Positions 1-12,304 of a stretch of 64,000 bases of DNA are shown here, piece by piece. The stretch's first letter is position 1. The number at the start of each line of letters is the position of its first letter. Source of the stretch: Diplodia intermedia (taxonomy: Eukaryota > Ascomycota > Dothideomycetes > Botryosphaeriales > Botryosphaeriaceae); contig JAKEKT010000027.1 in the NCBI GenBank assembly GCA_021495925.1, positions 248,001 through 312,000 of the forward strand. The letters are read 5' to 3'. The notes under the pieces are model-generated. The model worked only from the letters and a program-made list of their open reading frames with translations. It was not told the DNA's origin and searched no databases. The position numbers and the translations under genes were made by a program.

Positions 1-1166
1 TTAACAAGGAGGATGGCGCCTCCAACGTCCGTGCCATTCAGACTCTGGAGATTGAGCTCCAGGAGATCATGAAGGGTCAGTTCGACCACTTCATGCAGAA
101 GGAGATCTTCGAGCAGCCCGAGTCGGTCGTCAACGCCATGCGTGGTCGTCTCGACATCGACAACAAGAAGGTCACTCTTGGTGGTCTGCGCCAGTACATC
201 ACCACCATCAGGCGCTGCAGGAGAATCATCTTCATTGCTTGCGGTACTTCGTACCACTCTTGCATGGCTGTCCGTGGTATTTTCGAGGAGCTGACCGAGA
301 TCCCCATCTCCGTCGAGCTGGCGTCCGACTTCCTTGACCGTCAGGCCCCCGTCTTCCGCGACGACACTTGCATCTTCGTTTCGCAGTCCGGCGAGACTGC
401 CGACTCCCTCATGGCTCTCCGCTACTGCCTGGAGCGCGGTGCCCTGACCGTTGGTATCGTCAACGTTGTCGGTTCGTCCATCTCTCTTCTCACCCACTGC
501 GGTGTCCACATCAACGCCGGCCCCGAAATCGGTGTTGCGTCCACCAAGGCCTACACTTCCCAGTTCGTCTGCATGGTCATGTTTGCCCTTTCTCTCAGCG
601 AGGACCGTTACTCTAAGCAGCAGAGGAGGCACGAGATTATGGAGGCTCTGGGCAAGGTCTCGGAGCAGTTCAAGGAGATCCTCAAGCTCGACCAGAACAT
701 CAAGGAGCTTTGCCAGAAGTTCAAGAACCAGAAGAGTCTGCTTCTCCTTGGTCGTGGCGCCCAGCACGCCACTGCCCTGGAGGGTGCCCTCAAGATCAAG
801 GAGATTTCTTACCTCCACTGCGAGGCTGTCATGTCCGGTGAGCTGAAGCACGGTGTGCTTGCTCTTGTCGACGAGAACCTCCCGATTGTCATGATCCTTA
901 CCCGTGACGATATCTTCCCCAAGTCGCTCAATGCCTACCAGCAGGTTATCGCCCGTAGCGGTCGCCCTATCATCATCTGCAACCAGGATGACGAGGAGTT
1001 CCCTGCGGACAAGACTGAGAAGATCGAGGTTCCCCGGACCGTTGACGTCCTCCAGGGTCTGCTGAACGTCATCCCTCTGCAGCTGATGGCCTACTGGCTG
1101 GCCGTTGGCGAGGGTCTCAACGTTGACTTCCCCAGGAACCTGGCGAAGTCGGTTACTGTCGAGTAA
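1..1166 (+). CDS. GFA1: Glutamine:fructose-6-phosphate aminotransferase, C-terminal part (5' truncated by window)
   Basis: Cytosolic enzyme that makes glucosamine-6-phosphate from fructose-6-phosphate and glutamine, the first committed step toward UDP-GlcNAc and chitin. The frame is open from base 3, so the N-terminal glutaminase domain lies outside the window. What is present is the isomerase half with two SIS domains. SIS1 contains ACGTSYHSCMA, SQSGETADSL and GVASTKAYTSQ; SIS2 contains LLGRGAQHATALEGALKIKE and the sugar-site segment CEAVMSGELKHG. The protein ends in NLAKSVTVE, the usual C-terminus of this family, so the stop at 1164-1166 is natural. No intron is seen in this part. Identification is firm; the gene symbol follows the yeast name. 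Confidence 0.96.
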   Translation, partial: NKEDGASNVRAIQTLEIELQEIMKGQFDHFMQKEIFEQPESVVNAMRGRLDIDNKKVTLGGLRQYITTIRRCRRIIFIACGTSYHSCMAVRGIFEELTEIPISVELASDFLDRQAPVFRDDTCIFVSQSGETADSLMALRYCLERGALTVGIVNVVGSSISLLTHCGVHINAGPEIGVASTKAYTSQFVCMVMFALSLSEDRYSKQQRRHEIMEALGKVSEQFKEILKLDQNIKELCQKFKNQKSLLLLGRGAQHATALEGALKIKEISYLHCEAVMSGELKHGVLALVDENLPIVMILTRDDIFPKSLNAYQQVIARSGRPIIICNQDDEEFPADKTEKIEVPRTVDVLQGLLNVIPLQLMAYWLAVGEGLNVDFPRNLAKSVTVE

Positions 1167-1909
1167 AGTGGTGGTCATGTAAAAGCCCGCTAGAGGGCAA
1201 AGGCGTACGGTAGAAAGGTTTGTAGTGTAAGGAATGCTCAGCTGGATATGGGCGGATGGATATCATGGAACGCTGGATGCTGATTGAACGGCCTGATTTA
1301 CGCGAGTTTCTCTGCGAGGCATGCCAAACGGGGCAATTTTGCGAAGAAAATAAAATAAAAAAGAATATCAAATGCCCGTCCGGTAGTTCGCTCTGAGAAA
1401 GCAAGTTGCTGTAGTACTATGATCAACGATTTTTGTTCGCGACTGTGCTGCTTTAAGTTGCCGTGTCATGTGCGACGCGTTTGCGAAGACGCGTGAGAAG
1501 GAAACCACCCCTGACTCAACGGACCCCTGATGATATGCCGCATAAACAACGCGATGATGGAGCGGCTTGCTCCGCAAACGTCACTTTGGGTTTCAAGTTT
1601 TATTAAACGGTCGGTTGGGACTCCAGCAAGCCTGCGTATTACCAGGTGTCGTTTCTGATCAGATACGAATCCGCGTCATTTTTGGTGGCTCGTGCGGAGC
1701 TGGGTGTGACGATCCGCCCTCAGCGGAGCTTCGAATTGGTGGGGCAGCGAGACTCCAGCTGCAAGGCACCGTGGGCGGCCGCGGACCCTTCCCCTCATTG
1801 ACATCGCAACAGGCTCCAACAAGCACGCAACGACCCTATCCCCCCTTCACGACGACTTCATCCGAATTGACACCCTAAGCACCATCTCCGCACTTTAATC
1901 ATCGTCATC
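1167..1909. other. Intergenic: GFA1 3' end and RIB4 promoter/leader
   Basis: 743 bases without a supportable gene. The first part should be the GFA1 3' UTR. The last part is the RIB4 upstream region and contains a TGACTCA element at 1512-1518. Short open frames here show no recognisable protein. Confidence 0.6.
1512..1518. promoter_or_regulatory. TGACTCA, Gcn4/CpcA-type site
   Basis: A perfect 7-base TGACTCA, the core recognised by Gcn4/CpcA bZIP factors, lies about 400 bp upstream of the RIB4 ATG. A 7-mer is expected by chance every few kilobases on both strands, so a functional role is only inferred. Confidence 0.3.
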
Positions 1910-2756
1910 ATGGCACCGCTCAAGGGACCGGGTGAGGCCCGCAAGTACGACGGTAAGGCACCAGCGTTATCATCAAGGGGTGGTGTGTACCACGCTCCGC
2001 AGGCGTACTGACGGGTGGTTCAATTGTCAGGCTCGGGCCTCCGTGTCGGAATCGTCCACGCTCGCTGGAACACCAAGATCATCGACTCGCTGCTGGACGG
2101 CGTCAAGAAGTCGCTCGCCGCTGGCGGCGTCAAGGATGAGAACATCGTCATTCAGACCGTGCCAGGCAGCTATGAACTGCCTTTCGCCGTGCAGCGGTAA
2201 AGCTCCGACCCCGCCTACCTCTCACCCTATCTACATACAAGTCTCGCCGTGGCGTACGCCATGCCTTCGTGGTGGTGATGAGGGCTGACGATGAGTGGTG
2301 ATCATACACAGGATGTACGCTTCCTCGCAGATCCAGTCTTCCTCCTCCGGCGGTGCCGGCGGCTTCGTCCAGTCCGCGACGGACCTGCTCTCATCATCGT
2401 CGGCGACGGACCTGACGAATCTGGGCACGGCCGTGTCGTCGGCGAACAAGGGTGCGTCCACAGCGCCGTTTGACGCGATAATCGCCATCGGCGTGCTCAT
2501 CAAGGGCGAGACGATGCACTTTGAGTACATCGCGGACGCCGTCAGCCATGGCTTGATGCGCACGCAGCTGGACGCCAATGTGCCGGTCGTGTTCGGCCTG
2601 CTGACCGTCCTGACCGAGGAGCAGGGCCTGCACCGCGCGGGCATCGCGGGTGAGAAGGGCGATCAGGGACACAACCACGGCTTGGACTGGGGCAGTGCGG
2701 CCGTAGAGCTGGGTGTCAAGAGGAGAGGATGGGCCGAGGGAAAGTTTGATGATTAG
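1910..2756 (+). CDS. RIB4: 6,7-dimethyl-8-ribityllumazine synthase
   Basis: Penultimate step of riboflavin synthesis: condenses 5-amino-6-ribitylamino-uracil with 3,4-dihydroxy-2-butanone 4-phosphate. Three exons: 1910-1952, 2031-2196 and 2312-2756; introns 1953-2030 and 2197-2311 are GT..AG. The start ATG opens MAPLKGPGEARKYDGSGLRV, the usual fungal N-terminus. Core motifs are VHARWNTKIIDSLLDG, VPGSYELPFAVQR, FDAIIAIGVLIKGETMHFEYI, the catalytic-region segment DAVSHGLMRTQLD, and PVVFGLLTVLTEEQ. A Ser/Gly-rich insert of about 35 residues follows the second intron. From memory, a variable insert at this place is common in filamentous-fungal lumazine synthases. About 217 residues in total. Identification is secure. 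Confidence 0.95.
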
Positions 2757-3964
2757 ATTACGGCATGGAATGGCATTGACGACGAGCGACCGGCAGACGG
2801 TAGTCCATACCACGAGCAAACACACGTTTGGGCGGCTGGAGCAACAGCGCGGATGCAAACGCATGAATGAAGTTTGTACAGTCATCAACGGACTTGAAGT
2901 CTCGTCCTGCTCTGTTGATCTGCAATGTGTACGCCGTCACGGTATGAATGCCCCCTCAAACGAGTACAGGCGGTTATAGCGCCTTTCCACAACGCATTCT
3001 GCCAGCATGACTGGGCCACGGTGTCTTGCTCGGGGTTCTTGTCCTCCCTGCCGAGCCAGACTATTGTTTCCAAGCTTCTTGTGACCCGTCGGCAGCGTGC
3101 TCTGCTTAAATTGACAATGGAGATGTTATGCCGGCATTGTAACGGTTGCTCGGTCGATGGGCGTTGGCCTGGCGTCAGCGGTCTTGCTTGCCCTTGACGG
3201 AAGGCTTGTAGCTAGGGTATCGGCTGGCTGAGGGTCGGCTCACGTGAGCAGCGACGCCCCCGAGGACGCGTTTTTTACTCTCAGATATCCTCAGGCGTCT
3301 CGGAGCGTCTAGCCGAGCAGCAGTACGAGAGTTGGCATCCGTTGTGTGGAACTATGCGGTCGTGGTAGGCGCGCGGGCAAAACGCGCTGGCATCGGCGCT
3401 ATGATGCCATAGAGCGGGCAGGGGCGCGCGAAGGCGCCGCGGGCGAGGGGAGAGCTTGCGGCGAGGAGACCGGCGAGAGCGCAGCGGGCCCGCAGGAACC
3501 CGCAGGCATTTCCGGAGCAGGGCGAGGCGTGGTCGAGGCTGCGGGAGTGCTCTGGGCGAGGTGCTTGTGGCTCTCAGAACGATCGGTAGATGGAGCGCGG
3601 GCTGGTTCTAGTTTTAGCGGCCTGGGGCAGAACCTCATCACCCTTGGAATGCCAACCGACTTGGACGACCTGCCACCTCGACCTCTCTCCTCCACTGCCA
3701 CCTTCCCGCCGCTGCATTCGCCCGAAGTCTGGCGACGCGCGATCCTCCTCCTTCACCTCCCGTCCCCTCGTTTGTGCCCGCTGCGCCTGCAGGTCTCGGT
3801 CGGCCGCTGGTGTACATTTCACGCGCACCTGCCGCGTCTCAAAGACTTCGCGCCCGGCCCGTACCAAGCTGCACGAGGGCAGCCGTCTCCTTCCACCCGC
3901 GCACGCACTAACTCCCGCCTGACAAGCTCCGCGATGATCGCACAGCGGGCGGGTCAGAGATAGA
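2757..3964. other. Intergenic: RIB4 3' region and SET1 upstream region
   Basis: About 1.2 kb. An open frame at 3346-3963 runs up to the SET1 ATG, but its composition is that of a GC-rich leader and no family is recognisable. The SET1 promoter is expected here. A palindromic E-box lies at 3238-3249. Confidence 0.5.
3238..3249. promoter_or_regulatory. Palindromic E-box GCTCACGTGAGC
   Basis: A perfect 12-base palindrome centred on CACGTG, the core site of bHLH factors such as the Cbf1 type. It lies about 720 bp upstream of the SET1 ATG. Function is inferred only from the motif. Confidence 0.3.
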
Positions 3965-6900
3965 ATGTCGCGCGCGTCAGCGGGCTTTGCCGACTTCTTC
4001 CCCAATGCGCCTTCGGTCCTGAAGTCAAAACGAAAGGAACCCTCCTCTGACCACCACCTCACGCGTGCGCCGTTGCGCACGGAGTCGCCTTCGCGCTCGG
4101 GCAAAGGCGCTGAAAACGCCGCAACTGCCGGGCCGCGCAGAAACAACGACGCGAGTGCCGAAGCGCTCGAGCAGCAACACCAGCCAGAAGAGGATGACGG
4201 TGCGCACCGAGCTGACTCTGGCGACCTTTTGACTGGCGTCGGCTCGGCGAGTTCACTTTCCAGCATAGCTTCCTCAGTCTTCAGCAGCTCCAACAGCAGC
4301 CGCCAAACCATGTCCTATCCTGGACCCAACACCTCCATCCACGCCCTTACCCCTCTCACAAACACCGAATCGTCGCCACCAGACAAGGCGACCAGTCCCA
4401 GACCGTCGAAGAGCGACCACATGTCTCTGACAAACACCGCCACTTACATCGCGCCGCCGCCTGGTGCCTCGCAAAATGTTGCGCCCGCCGAAGCGATCAC
4501 ACCTGCTACGACGCCGCCCCAGACTCGCAGACAAGCCCGTCCAGGCATCGGCGAAGAAAAAGGCTTCACCGTTGTCTACGACCCCGCGCTAGACCCCAAG
4601 GTCCCGTCCAACGAGAGACACAAGCGCAAGGCGACATACAGAAACATACCCCGTGACGTACGTTTGGTGCCTCTTTCCCGCATACTATTATACCATAATG
4701 TTGGAGTGTTCTCTGGTCGTGTACCTGGCTAATGCAGTTGAGTAGGATATCGCGGCGCCACCAGATCCTCGTCTGGCAATAGCCGGGTACACGACCGGAG
4801 CCCACAATGCGGCAAGAGGGGTGAACAAGGCCAGGCTACGGCCTGCGCCGTACACCGTCAAGCCGTACACTCCCGACAAGAACACCATCGGTCCACAGCC
4901 AGCAACGAGAATTCTCGTGACCGGATTGGATCCCTTCACCCCGGAAATGCAGATCAAAACTTTCTTCTCCAGCTTCGGAAGCATTGCGGAGTTCGACAAC
5001 AAAATCGACCCGGCTACAGGGAGTTTTCTTGGAATTTGCTCCATCCGATACGGTGATAGCAAGCCTACGCGGCAGGATAAGTATCCAATGACAGCCGCCG
5101 CATCTGCTAAGTTGGCGGAGAAAGAGGGCAACGGAAACCGAATCCAGCTCCGCCAGGTTAAAGTGGAGCTTGACCGGGAGGGTCGCAGAGCAGCGCGCTG
5201 CGTTGATGAGGCTGTGAAGAAGAACAGAGTGCGGCAACAGAAAGAGGAAGCTGCGTCAACCAGAAGAACTGCGGATTCCACGCCTGTGATACCTCTCTCA
5301 GAACCGCCACCCGACGCGCCAAAAGGGCCCTCGGGCAAAGGTGCACCGGGTCTCAGACCGCACGTCGCAGCTCGACCGATTCGCCCCGAACACGCGCTCG
5401 TCGAAAACGAACCTATCATCGAGAAGATCAAGCGCAAGCCTTATATTTTCATCGCACATTGCTACGTTCCCGTACTCGGCACAACAATTCCGCATTTGAA
5501 AAAGCGCCTGAAACTATACCAATGGCAAGAAGTGCGGTTGGACCGCACGGGTTATTACATCATATTCGAGGATTCAAAGCGTGGCGAGGATGAGTGTGAG
5601 CGCTGCTTCCAGGAGTGCAACATGCAGGCGCTTTTCACCTACGTCATGAACATGGAATGCGAAAAGTATGGAAACCCCAATTATGTTAGGAGCCCAAGTC
5701 CGGAACGGGTCCTTGCGGAAAAGAAGAAAAAAGAAATCGAAGAAGAGGTTCAGAGAGAGGAGGAGCAGGATCTCGAGGAAGAGAAGAAGGAACGAGCAGA
5801 GAACCTGGATCCGGTCACAGCTGCTAAGGAAAGGTTATACACGGAGCTGTTGGAGCAGATTATGAGCGATATCAAAACCCGAGTTGCGGCCCCAGCAATC
5901 TACGATTACCTGGACCCAGCCAGGCATGTGGCAAGGAGAAAGGAGTTGGGCGTACGGGATCCGACTGTCGTGGAAGCGAAGACCCCAACCGTTCTCTTCA
6001 GCGCAGCGGAACCTCTGCTCCCATACAAGTCCAAGTTTGGCAAGGGAAATAAGAATCTCAGGAAATCTCTGGCTGCGAGCCTCTCCCATAACCAGAGGAG
6101 AGGTAAGGGCGGTCATCACCACGAAGTCAATGCATTTGCGGACGAGAGACGCAGGAAACCGCCGCCGAAGAAGCTCAATGCATTCAGGAATCTTCATCGG
6201 CAGATGCAGAGCTTCGATGATGAGGATTCGGATGATGAACAGAGCACTCTGACAAGGGATACTGAGGAGCAGGAGAGCAGGTCCATCAGTCGCATGTCTT
6301 CGGCCGCACCAGAGGAAGAGGACGAGGTCATACAGATCCGGCCTTCCAAACGCAGGAAGCTCGATCCGTTGTGGGGCGATGCCGATACTCAGGATGCCCA
6401 GGCACGCCGTCTGTTCCCTCATCTTATCAACAAGGACCCCACCGACATGGCAGACGGTGAGCTCGATCAAGTGGTTCACGCTTTCCCGCATAATTCAGAC
6501 CTTTACAAGAGGGCCAAGAGCGAGTTGAAGTTCCGCAAGATCCAGCGGGATGCAGCACTAGTTTTCGGTGGGGAGGAAGAAGATGAAGACTCGAGAGCTG
6601 GTAGCGTCCAACCACCCACGGAGGCAGCTACACCCATTGAGACCGTGGAAGAGATGCAAGTCGAGACACCTGAACCGGAAGTCCCGATCAAGGCAGAGAA
6701 GAAGAAGCCGACCAAACCTAAGAAGAAGCCTGTTTCGAAGAAGCAGGCTCTCCTGGACGAAAAGCTGGAACCATCGCCTCTCAAGTCTGAGGTTGAGGAG
6801 ACTCCGCCTATCGAACCTGTGCCAATGGAGGAAGTCATTCCGAAGGTCGCGGATATTCTCCCAGAGAACCTCATCACCGAGGACCCCATATGGGGATTCT

Positions 6901-7953
6901 CCATCGACGAACCCCGTTCAACGATAGAGGAGAAGCTGGATTATGTCATGGACATCGATGGCTGGCAGTTCACTGTTAAGGATGCCGAAGACCTTCGCTA
7001 TCTTTGTGCAGCCCTTGACAACGTGCGGCCAACGAACCTGGGTGACCCCAACCTCTTCGCGTACAAAGAGAAGCACGTCAAGAAGCTCAACACCGGTCTC
7101 GAGGGCGTTGCATACAAAGAAGTCAAAATCGAAGACTACTACAAGCCCAACCCGACAGGCTGTGCCAGAACGGAAGGCGTCAAGAAGATCCTGGAGAAGG
7201 AGAAGTCCAAGTACTTGCCACACCGTATCAGAGTCCAGAAGGCTCGTGAGGAACGTGAGGCTTTGGCAAAGCTCAATCCGAACGCACTGGCGGCGCAGGC
7301 GGCCAAGCCGGCTGTCACGGCGCCGAAGACTTCCACAACGACATCTCGCTCAAACCGTGCCAACAACCGCCGTCTTGTCAACGAGATAAGTACCCAGAAG
7401 CAGGCTCTTGCTGCCGATGGTAGCGACAATATCGCAATCCGCTTCAACCAGCTGAAGAAGCGTAAGAAGCTCGTCAAGTTCGACCGCTCAGCCATCCACA
7501 ACTGGGGACTCTATGCCCAAGAGGACATATCGGCCAACGACATGATTATCGAATACGTCGGAGAGAAGGTGCGCCAGAAGGTGGCGGACATTCGTGAGAT
7601 CAAGTACGACAAACAGGGCGTAGGAAGCAGTTACCTTTTCCGTATCGACGAAGACAGCGTTGTAGATGCCACGAAGAAGGGAGGCATCGCACGTTTCATC
7701 AACCACAGCTGCACGCCAAACTGCACAGCGAAGATCATCAGAGTCGACGGCACGAAGCGCATTGTCATCTACGCGCTCAGGGACATCAAGACAAGTGAGT
7801 AGCGCCTCGGGCATGGTTGAAGACGTGATTGACTAACCAAACATGGCAGACGAGGAGCTTACGTACGACTACAAGTTCGAGCGCGAGCTCGGCAGCGATG
7901 ACCGCATCCCGTGTCTCTGCGGGTCGGTGAACTGCAAGGGCTTCCTCAACTAG
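3965..7953 (+). CDS. SET1: Histone H3 lysine-4 methyltransferase, catalytic subunit of COMPASS
   Basis: Nuclear enzyme transferring methyl groups from SAM to H3K4. Exons 3965-4657, 4746-7794 and 7850-7953; introns of 88 and 55 nt; 1281 residues. Domains in order: disordered Ser/Pro-rich N-terminus (1-260); RRM-like domain with ATRILVTGLDPFTPEMQ (about 284-350); the Set1-specific second RNA-binding region near 463-540; a charged Glu/Lys-rich linker; N-SET with ENLITEDPIWGFSIDEP (from about 935); SET from about 1140 with NWGLYAQEDI, RFINHSCTPNC (cofactor site) and ELTYDYKFE; post-SET CLCGSVNCKGFLN at the very end. The third exon supplies the end of SET and the zinc-binding post-SET cysteines. 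In intron 1 the frame requires the second of two nearby AGs (4744-4745). Confidence 0.96.
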
Positions 7954-8757
7954 TTGTGCATAAGATCAATGTTCCTAGCACAATACCCACTGCGTAATTC
8001 CGTCATCTATGGCTTCGTCGTGACTCGGTTGGCCCTCTTGGCCGGCTCGGGACATCTCAACGACCCTGGGGTTGGCCGCGTGGTGACCTGGACCATGGGC
8101 GTTTGGGCCTGCTCAACCGGCTTGCACTCTGCTTTCTTTCTAGTCGCATTCTGGCGTAGTCTATAGTTTTTTGTGTGCGTCAAAATTCCGAAAATTGGGT
8201 GGACATTGCATTGGGTGGGCGCATAATTGGACCGAGGGAAGATCTGGTCATGGACAATGCGGAGACTTGGCTTGTAGCGGCTATTCACCCCGACGAGAAC
8301 CCTCTTGTTCTCTTCTTCTTCTTCTTTTTCTTTCTTCAGCATGGCCAAGTTGTGGAAGGGATGCCGGTGAGAAGGCGAGGGATCGAGTAATCCTCCAGTG
8401 GCGTGTTGCGAGAGATGCACGCGGGCAGCGGCAGCAGCAGTTGCGTGCACGTGTTTTGATTCTGAAGTTGTCGATCTGTACAAAAGAAGACACGTTACCT
8501 GAGGGGCGAAGGAATACGAGCCAGACGAGCTGGCGGGAAGCATTCGTTTCTTTGTGGTCAACTGTCCGTGTACCTGAGGCAGCCGGCCTTGGATGCCTCA
8601 GGCCACAGCGCTATCGATAAGCGATTTTCCGAAAAGCCCACCGTGCCTAACGACCCTCAGACGCGCCGCCCACTGCCCCATCGCACACCACCCACCCGCG
8701 CCCCGACAAGACCCGACTTCCTCGACGCCGGACACCGTCGCCCAAATCATCACCACC
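7954..8757. other. Intergenic: SET1 3' region and eIF3m promoter
   Basis: About 800 bp. It contains a CT-rich tract at about 8309-8339 and the GC-rich leader of the downstream gene. No coding frame with a recognisable product. Confidence 0.5.
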
Positions 8758-10231
8758 ATGCCGGCGCCGACCAACACTCTGCTCATCGAGGGTTCCTTCG
8801 AGGAGCTCGCTGACGAGCTCGCACAGTACCTTGTAAGCCTTCGAAATCGAGTCGCGCGCCTCCGCGGTGAAGACGGTCGTTCCTGACACTGGGTAGAATG
8901 CCTTGAAGAAGAACCAAGGCGATGAGTCTTCGGATCTGCAGTCCGAGGTCGGATCGCTGCTGGAGGAAAACAAGAAGGACGATGTGCTCAAGAAGCTCGT
9001 TACCGCGAGCGCTGTCTTGAACTCGGCGCCAGAGAAGGGTAAGCACCGGCTACAGAACCTGATTTCAAAGGAATGTGAGAGCTGACAGCATTGGCTCGGT
9101 TTGGCAGAGTTCCTTGCGGCATACAACCTGCTGATCCACCTCGTGCGGCAATCGCCCAGCGTCAACGTTTACCTGCCGCCCTTGTGCAAGAACGTGTCGA
9201 ACCCCATCACTTCCTCGCCCGCCAACAGCGCTGGCCTGTCCTTGTCGGTCCTCACGACTATTTTCAACGTCCTGCAGCCGGACAACGACAGCCGCTACCA
9301 TGTGTTCCTGGCCATTCTGCGCGTCGTGAAGTCTTCCTCTACCTTCGAGAACCTGAAGTCGCAGCTCAAGAACATCGACTCGTGGTTGGCGCAGTGGGAG
9401 TCTGACGAGGAGGAGCAGCGCAAGCTGTACCTGGCCATCGCCGAGGCTGCGCAAGAAGGCGGCGAGGACGAGACGGCCTACCAGTACCTCATCAAGGCCC
9501 TCCGAACCATCCCCGCCGAAGAGGCCGCCAACCAAGAGGCACGCGACCTGAGCGTGCGCGCCCTCAAGACGGCTCTGATGCACCCCGCCCACTTCGACTT
9601 CCAGGACCTCACCGCGCTCGACAGCATCCAGGCCCTGCGCAAGTCGGATCCCGTCCACTTCGAGCTGCTGGAGATCTTCACCTCGGAGCTGCTCGAGGAG
9701 TTCAACGACTTCCAGGAGGAGCACGACGAGTTCATCGAGAAGGAGGAGGGCCTGGAAGGCGCGCAGCTGACGCGCAAGATGCGCCTGCTCACGCTGGCGT
9801 CGCTGGCGGCGCAGGCCACGGGCCAGACACGCTCTCTGCCATACGCCCAGATCACCAAGGCGCTGCAGATCCCGTCGGAGGAGGTCGAGCTGTGGGTCAT
9901 TGACGTGATCCGCGCGGGGCTCGTCGAGGGCAAGCTGTCGCAGCTCAACCAGACGTTCCTCATCCACCGGGCCACGTACCGCGTCTTCGGCGACAACCAG
10001 TGGCGCGAGGTGGCGTCGCGCCTGGACATGTGGCGCAACAGCCTGACGGGCGTGCTGGGCGTCATCCGCCAGGAGAAGGAGAACTTCATCGTGCAGAAGG
10101 AGCAGGAGATGCGGGACGCGGAGAACAAGGCGAACCAGGGCGGCGCGCAGGGCGGTCAGCAGGGTGGCAGGAGAGGAGGCGGTGGCAGGAAGATCGAGGC
10201 CACTCCCGCCGCGGCTGAGCCTGAGGAGTAG
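8758..10231 (+). CDS. Eukaryotic translation initiation factor 3 subunit M (PCI domain)
   Basis: Cytosolic eIF3 component acting in 43S pre-initiation complex assembly. Exons 8758-8832, 8897-9038 and 9108-10231; introns of 64 and 69 nt; 446 residues. The ATG at 8758 sits in CACCATGCCG and opens MPAPTNTLLIEGSFEELADE. A helical N-terminal region is followed by a PCI domain at roughly residues 230-380, with the winged-helix part around QITKALQIPSEEVELWVIDVIRAG, written here only in part (IPSEEVELWVIDVI). The C-terminus is a Gly/Gln/Arg-rich low-complexity tail. Length and order match fungal eIF3m. A CSN7-type PCI protein is the alternative, but that family is shorter. Confidence 0.9.
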
Positions 10232-11084
10232 ACCGAGACGGGAGGGTGTGCATGAAGGGGGCGGGTAATAATGGCACGAAGGTGGTAGCTTTTGTGTTTT
10301 ATGTTTTCGTCGTTTGGGAGATTCCCCCCACTACCTGCCCCCCTTCATGGTAAAAAGAAAAACAAACAAGAGGACACGTGATTCATTACCACCTGAGTCC
10401 CCTCCCCTTAACTTTTCTTGATTTTGTTCTTCTTTTGTTTGCCAGCAAGGGTGATTTATTCGGAACAAAGCGTATTTGCGTGCTGGCAATGATAGGGGGG
10501 GAAAAAAGAAGGGAAGATGGATAAGTGAGCAATTTCTTTGGGAAAATGCACGCAAAAAGTTCTTCTTTCTGGTAGCGGCTGGCTGGCTCGATATAGAGGG
10601 AGAGAGAGAGATGACGACCGGGGGAAGGAAAGATGGGCTGAGCTGGGCTGCTACGGCGGCCGCTTTTTTGTCTCGACTTTGCCTCCCTGTGACATGGTTG
10701 ATGCTTGGTAGTAGTGGTGGAATGAATTGCTATGACGTTTGGACCTTTTGGTACTTTCCCTTGCTCCTTGGTGTATGTGTACGGTTTTGAGGTTGGGCGA
10801 TTTGAGATGTCTGCGGGAATGGCTGCAGGTGAATAGTCGGGAAATGATGGAGAAAGTCTTTGGACAATGCGGAGATAATGTTGTTCTTTTGCGGCAATCG
10901 CGCGAGGGAACGCATGGGAAGAATGAGTATTCGAGTGCATGCTTGTTGGAAAGTGTCGAGGTGCAGACAGGAAGTTGAGCATGAAGACTGTGTCTACTAA
11001 CTAGCACAGCTTCTCGTATACTACCACCACCTACTAGCTGATTTGGGAGATCCACGTCAGTGACAAGAAATTGCCTACCTGCAT

Positions 11085-11290
11085 CTGCCTCATAAAAAAA
11101 TCCTTACCCAGTAGGTACTTAAATATAAGATCCGGACGTAAATATACGTTTTAATATATTTAACTACCTATACTAACTTGATAATATAGTGTTTGTGAAG
11201 GGTAAACGCGGGGGTGCAATTTATTTTGTCACCCGCCTTGGGTCCGTATCTTACACTCTTAGAATGTATGGAAGCCTTTGTTTCTAGGCC
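11085..11290. other. AT-rich island
   Basis: A sudden drop in GC content inside GC-rich intergenic DNA, rich in TA dinucleotides and short TTAA/ATATA words. It could be a remnant of a repeat mutated by RIP or simply a non-coding spacer; no transposon protein or terminal repeat is recognisable. Confidence 0.4.
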
Positions 11291-12269
11291 GCTACAAGAA
11301 TAGATACTAGTAGGGTGTAAATGATTACACGATACGTAGATGAGTACTCATTCATGCTTTGAAGATGTTGAGAGACTGCCTTGGTTGGTAGTACAATTAA
11401 ACTGAGACATACCCTGTCGGCCTGGAGCCCGACGTTAATGTGTATGCCGGCCACATTACTTTCGACAATTGCGGGGACATGCACGCGCAGTTCGACTGTC
11501 TGCTTCTGTATGTCGATTCGGCCGACAGCCCAACTGTGCTGGCGTTGGAGATGAAGGGAGCGGCAGCGGTGGCGCGCCGGAATACCGTCGGTTGGGGATA
11601 GGCAGCTTCACCCACCAAATAGGGGAGGCCGTGTTCGGGGATGAGGTTGATTTTGTGCTCATCTGAATGCTTCCGAATTGGGACCGTAGCGGCCTCGACA
11701 GTGTAAATTGTGAATGGCGGTGTCGGGCGCGACCCACTGCGGCGGCGCCATCGAAGGCGTATCGGCGAGCAGCGAGGGCAGCGATTGGGCGTGGGTTGGA
11801 GATGTTTTCGATAGACTGCAAAATGGGGCAGTTTTTGGGGTGTGGAGTGCCGGTCAAGGGGGGCCGGGGCGGCAGGGATCAGAGTGACGCGCCGCCAACG
11901 TGGCGCTGCCGGGCGACCATTTGGGCCACGCACATGGCCGCCTTCGCGCCCAACATGGCTCCCCGCCACGGCGTGCCGTCGTCTCTGGCCGTGTGCTGCT
12001 GCGCTGGGCGAGGCAGCTGGCAGGCGCGGGGCTAGGCGACGGCTGCGGCACAAGAGGAAGCAACGGCAGCAGCACACGTGTTTGAGCGCCCAACTATTGG
12101 CCGAGGGCGCCCGGCCTGCCCGGCCTGATACATGGCGCGCCGCCCCTCCATCCCGCTCCGCCGCCCATTCCTAGCCGGCGCATGACGCATACCATCACGC
12201 TTGATGCCCACGCTGCTGTTATAAGCGCCCAATTTCCCCAGCGCCTCGTCCGCTCTCCTGAACCACACC

Positions 12270-12304
12270 TCTCAGTCTCAGTCTCAGTCTCGCTCTCGCT
12301 CGCG
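12270..12304. repeat. CTCAGT/CTCGCT simple repeat
   Basis: Imperfect tandem hexamer tract (CTCAGT then CTCGCT units) in the presumed 5' leader of the following gene. Pyrimidine-rich leaders are common upstream of fungal starts. Confidence 0.7.

Noticed and set aside
3346..3963. 205-codon frame ending just before the SET1 ATG
   Set aside because: GC-rich leader-like sequence on the SET1 strand; no homology recognised and its stop touches the SET1 start.
9065..9967. 300-codon minus-strand frame over eIF3m
   Set aside because: Leu/Glu/Arg-rich shadow of the PCI-protein coding sequence.
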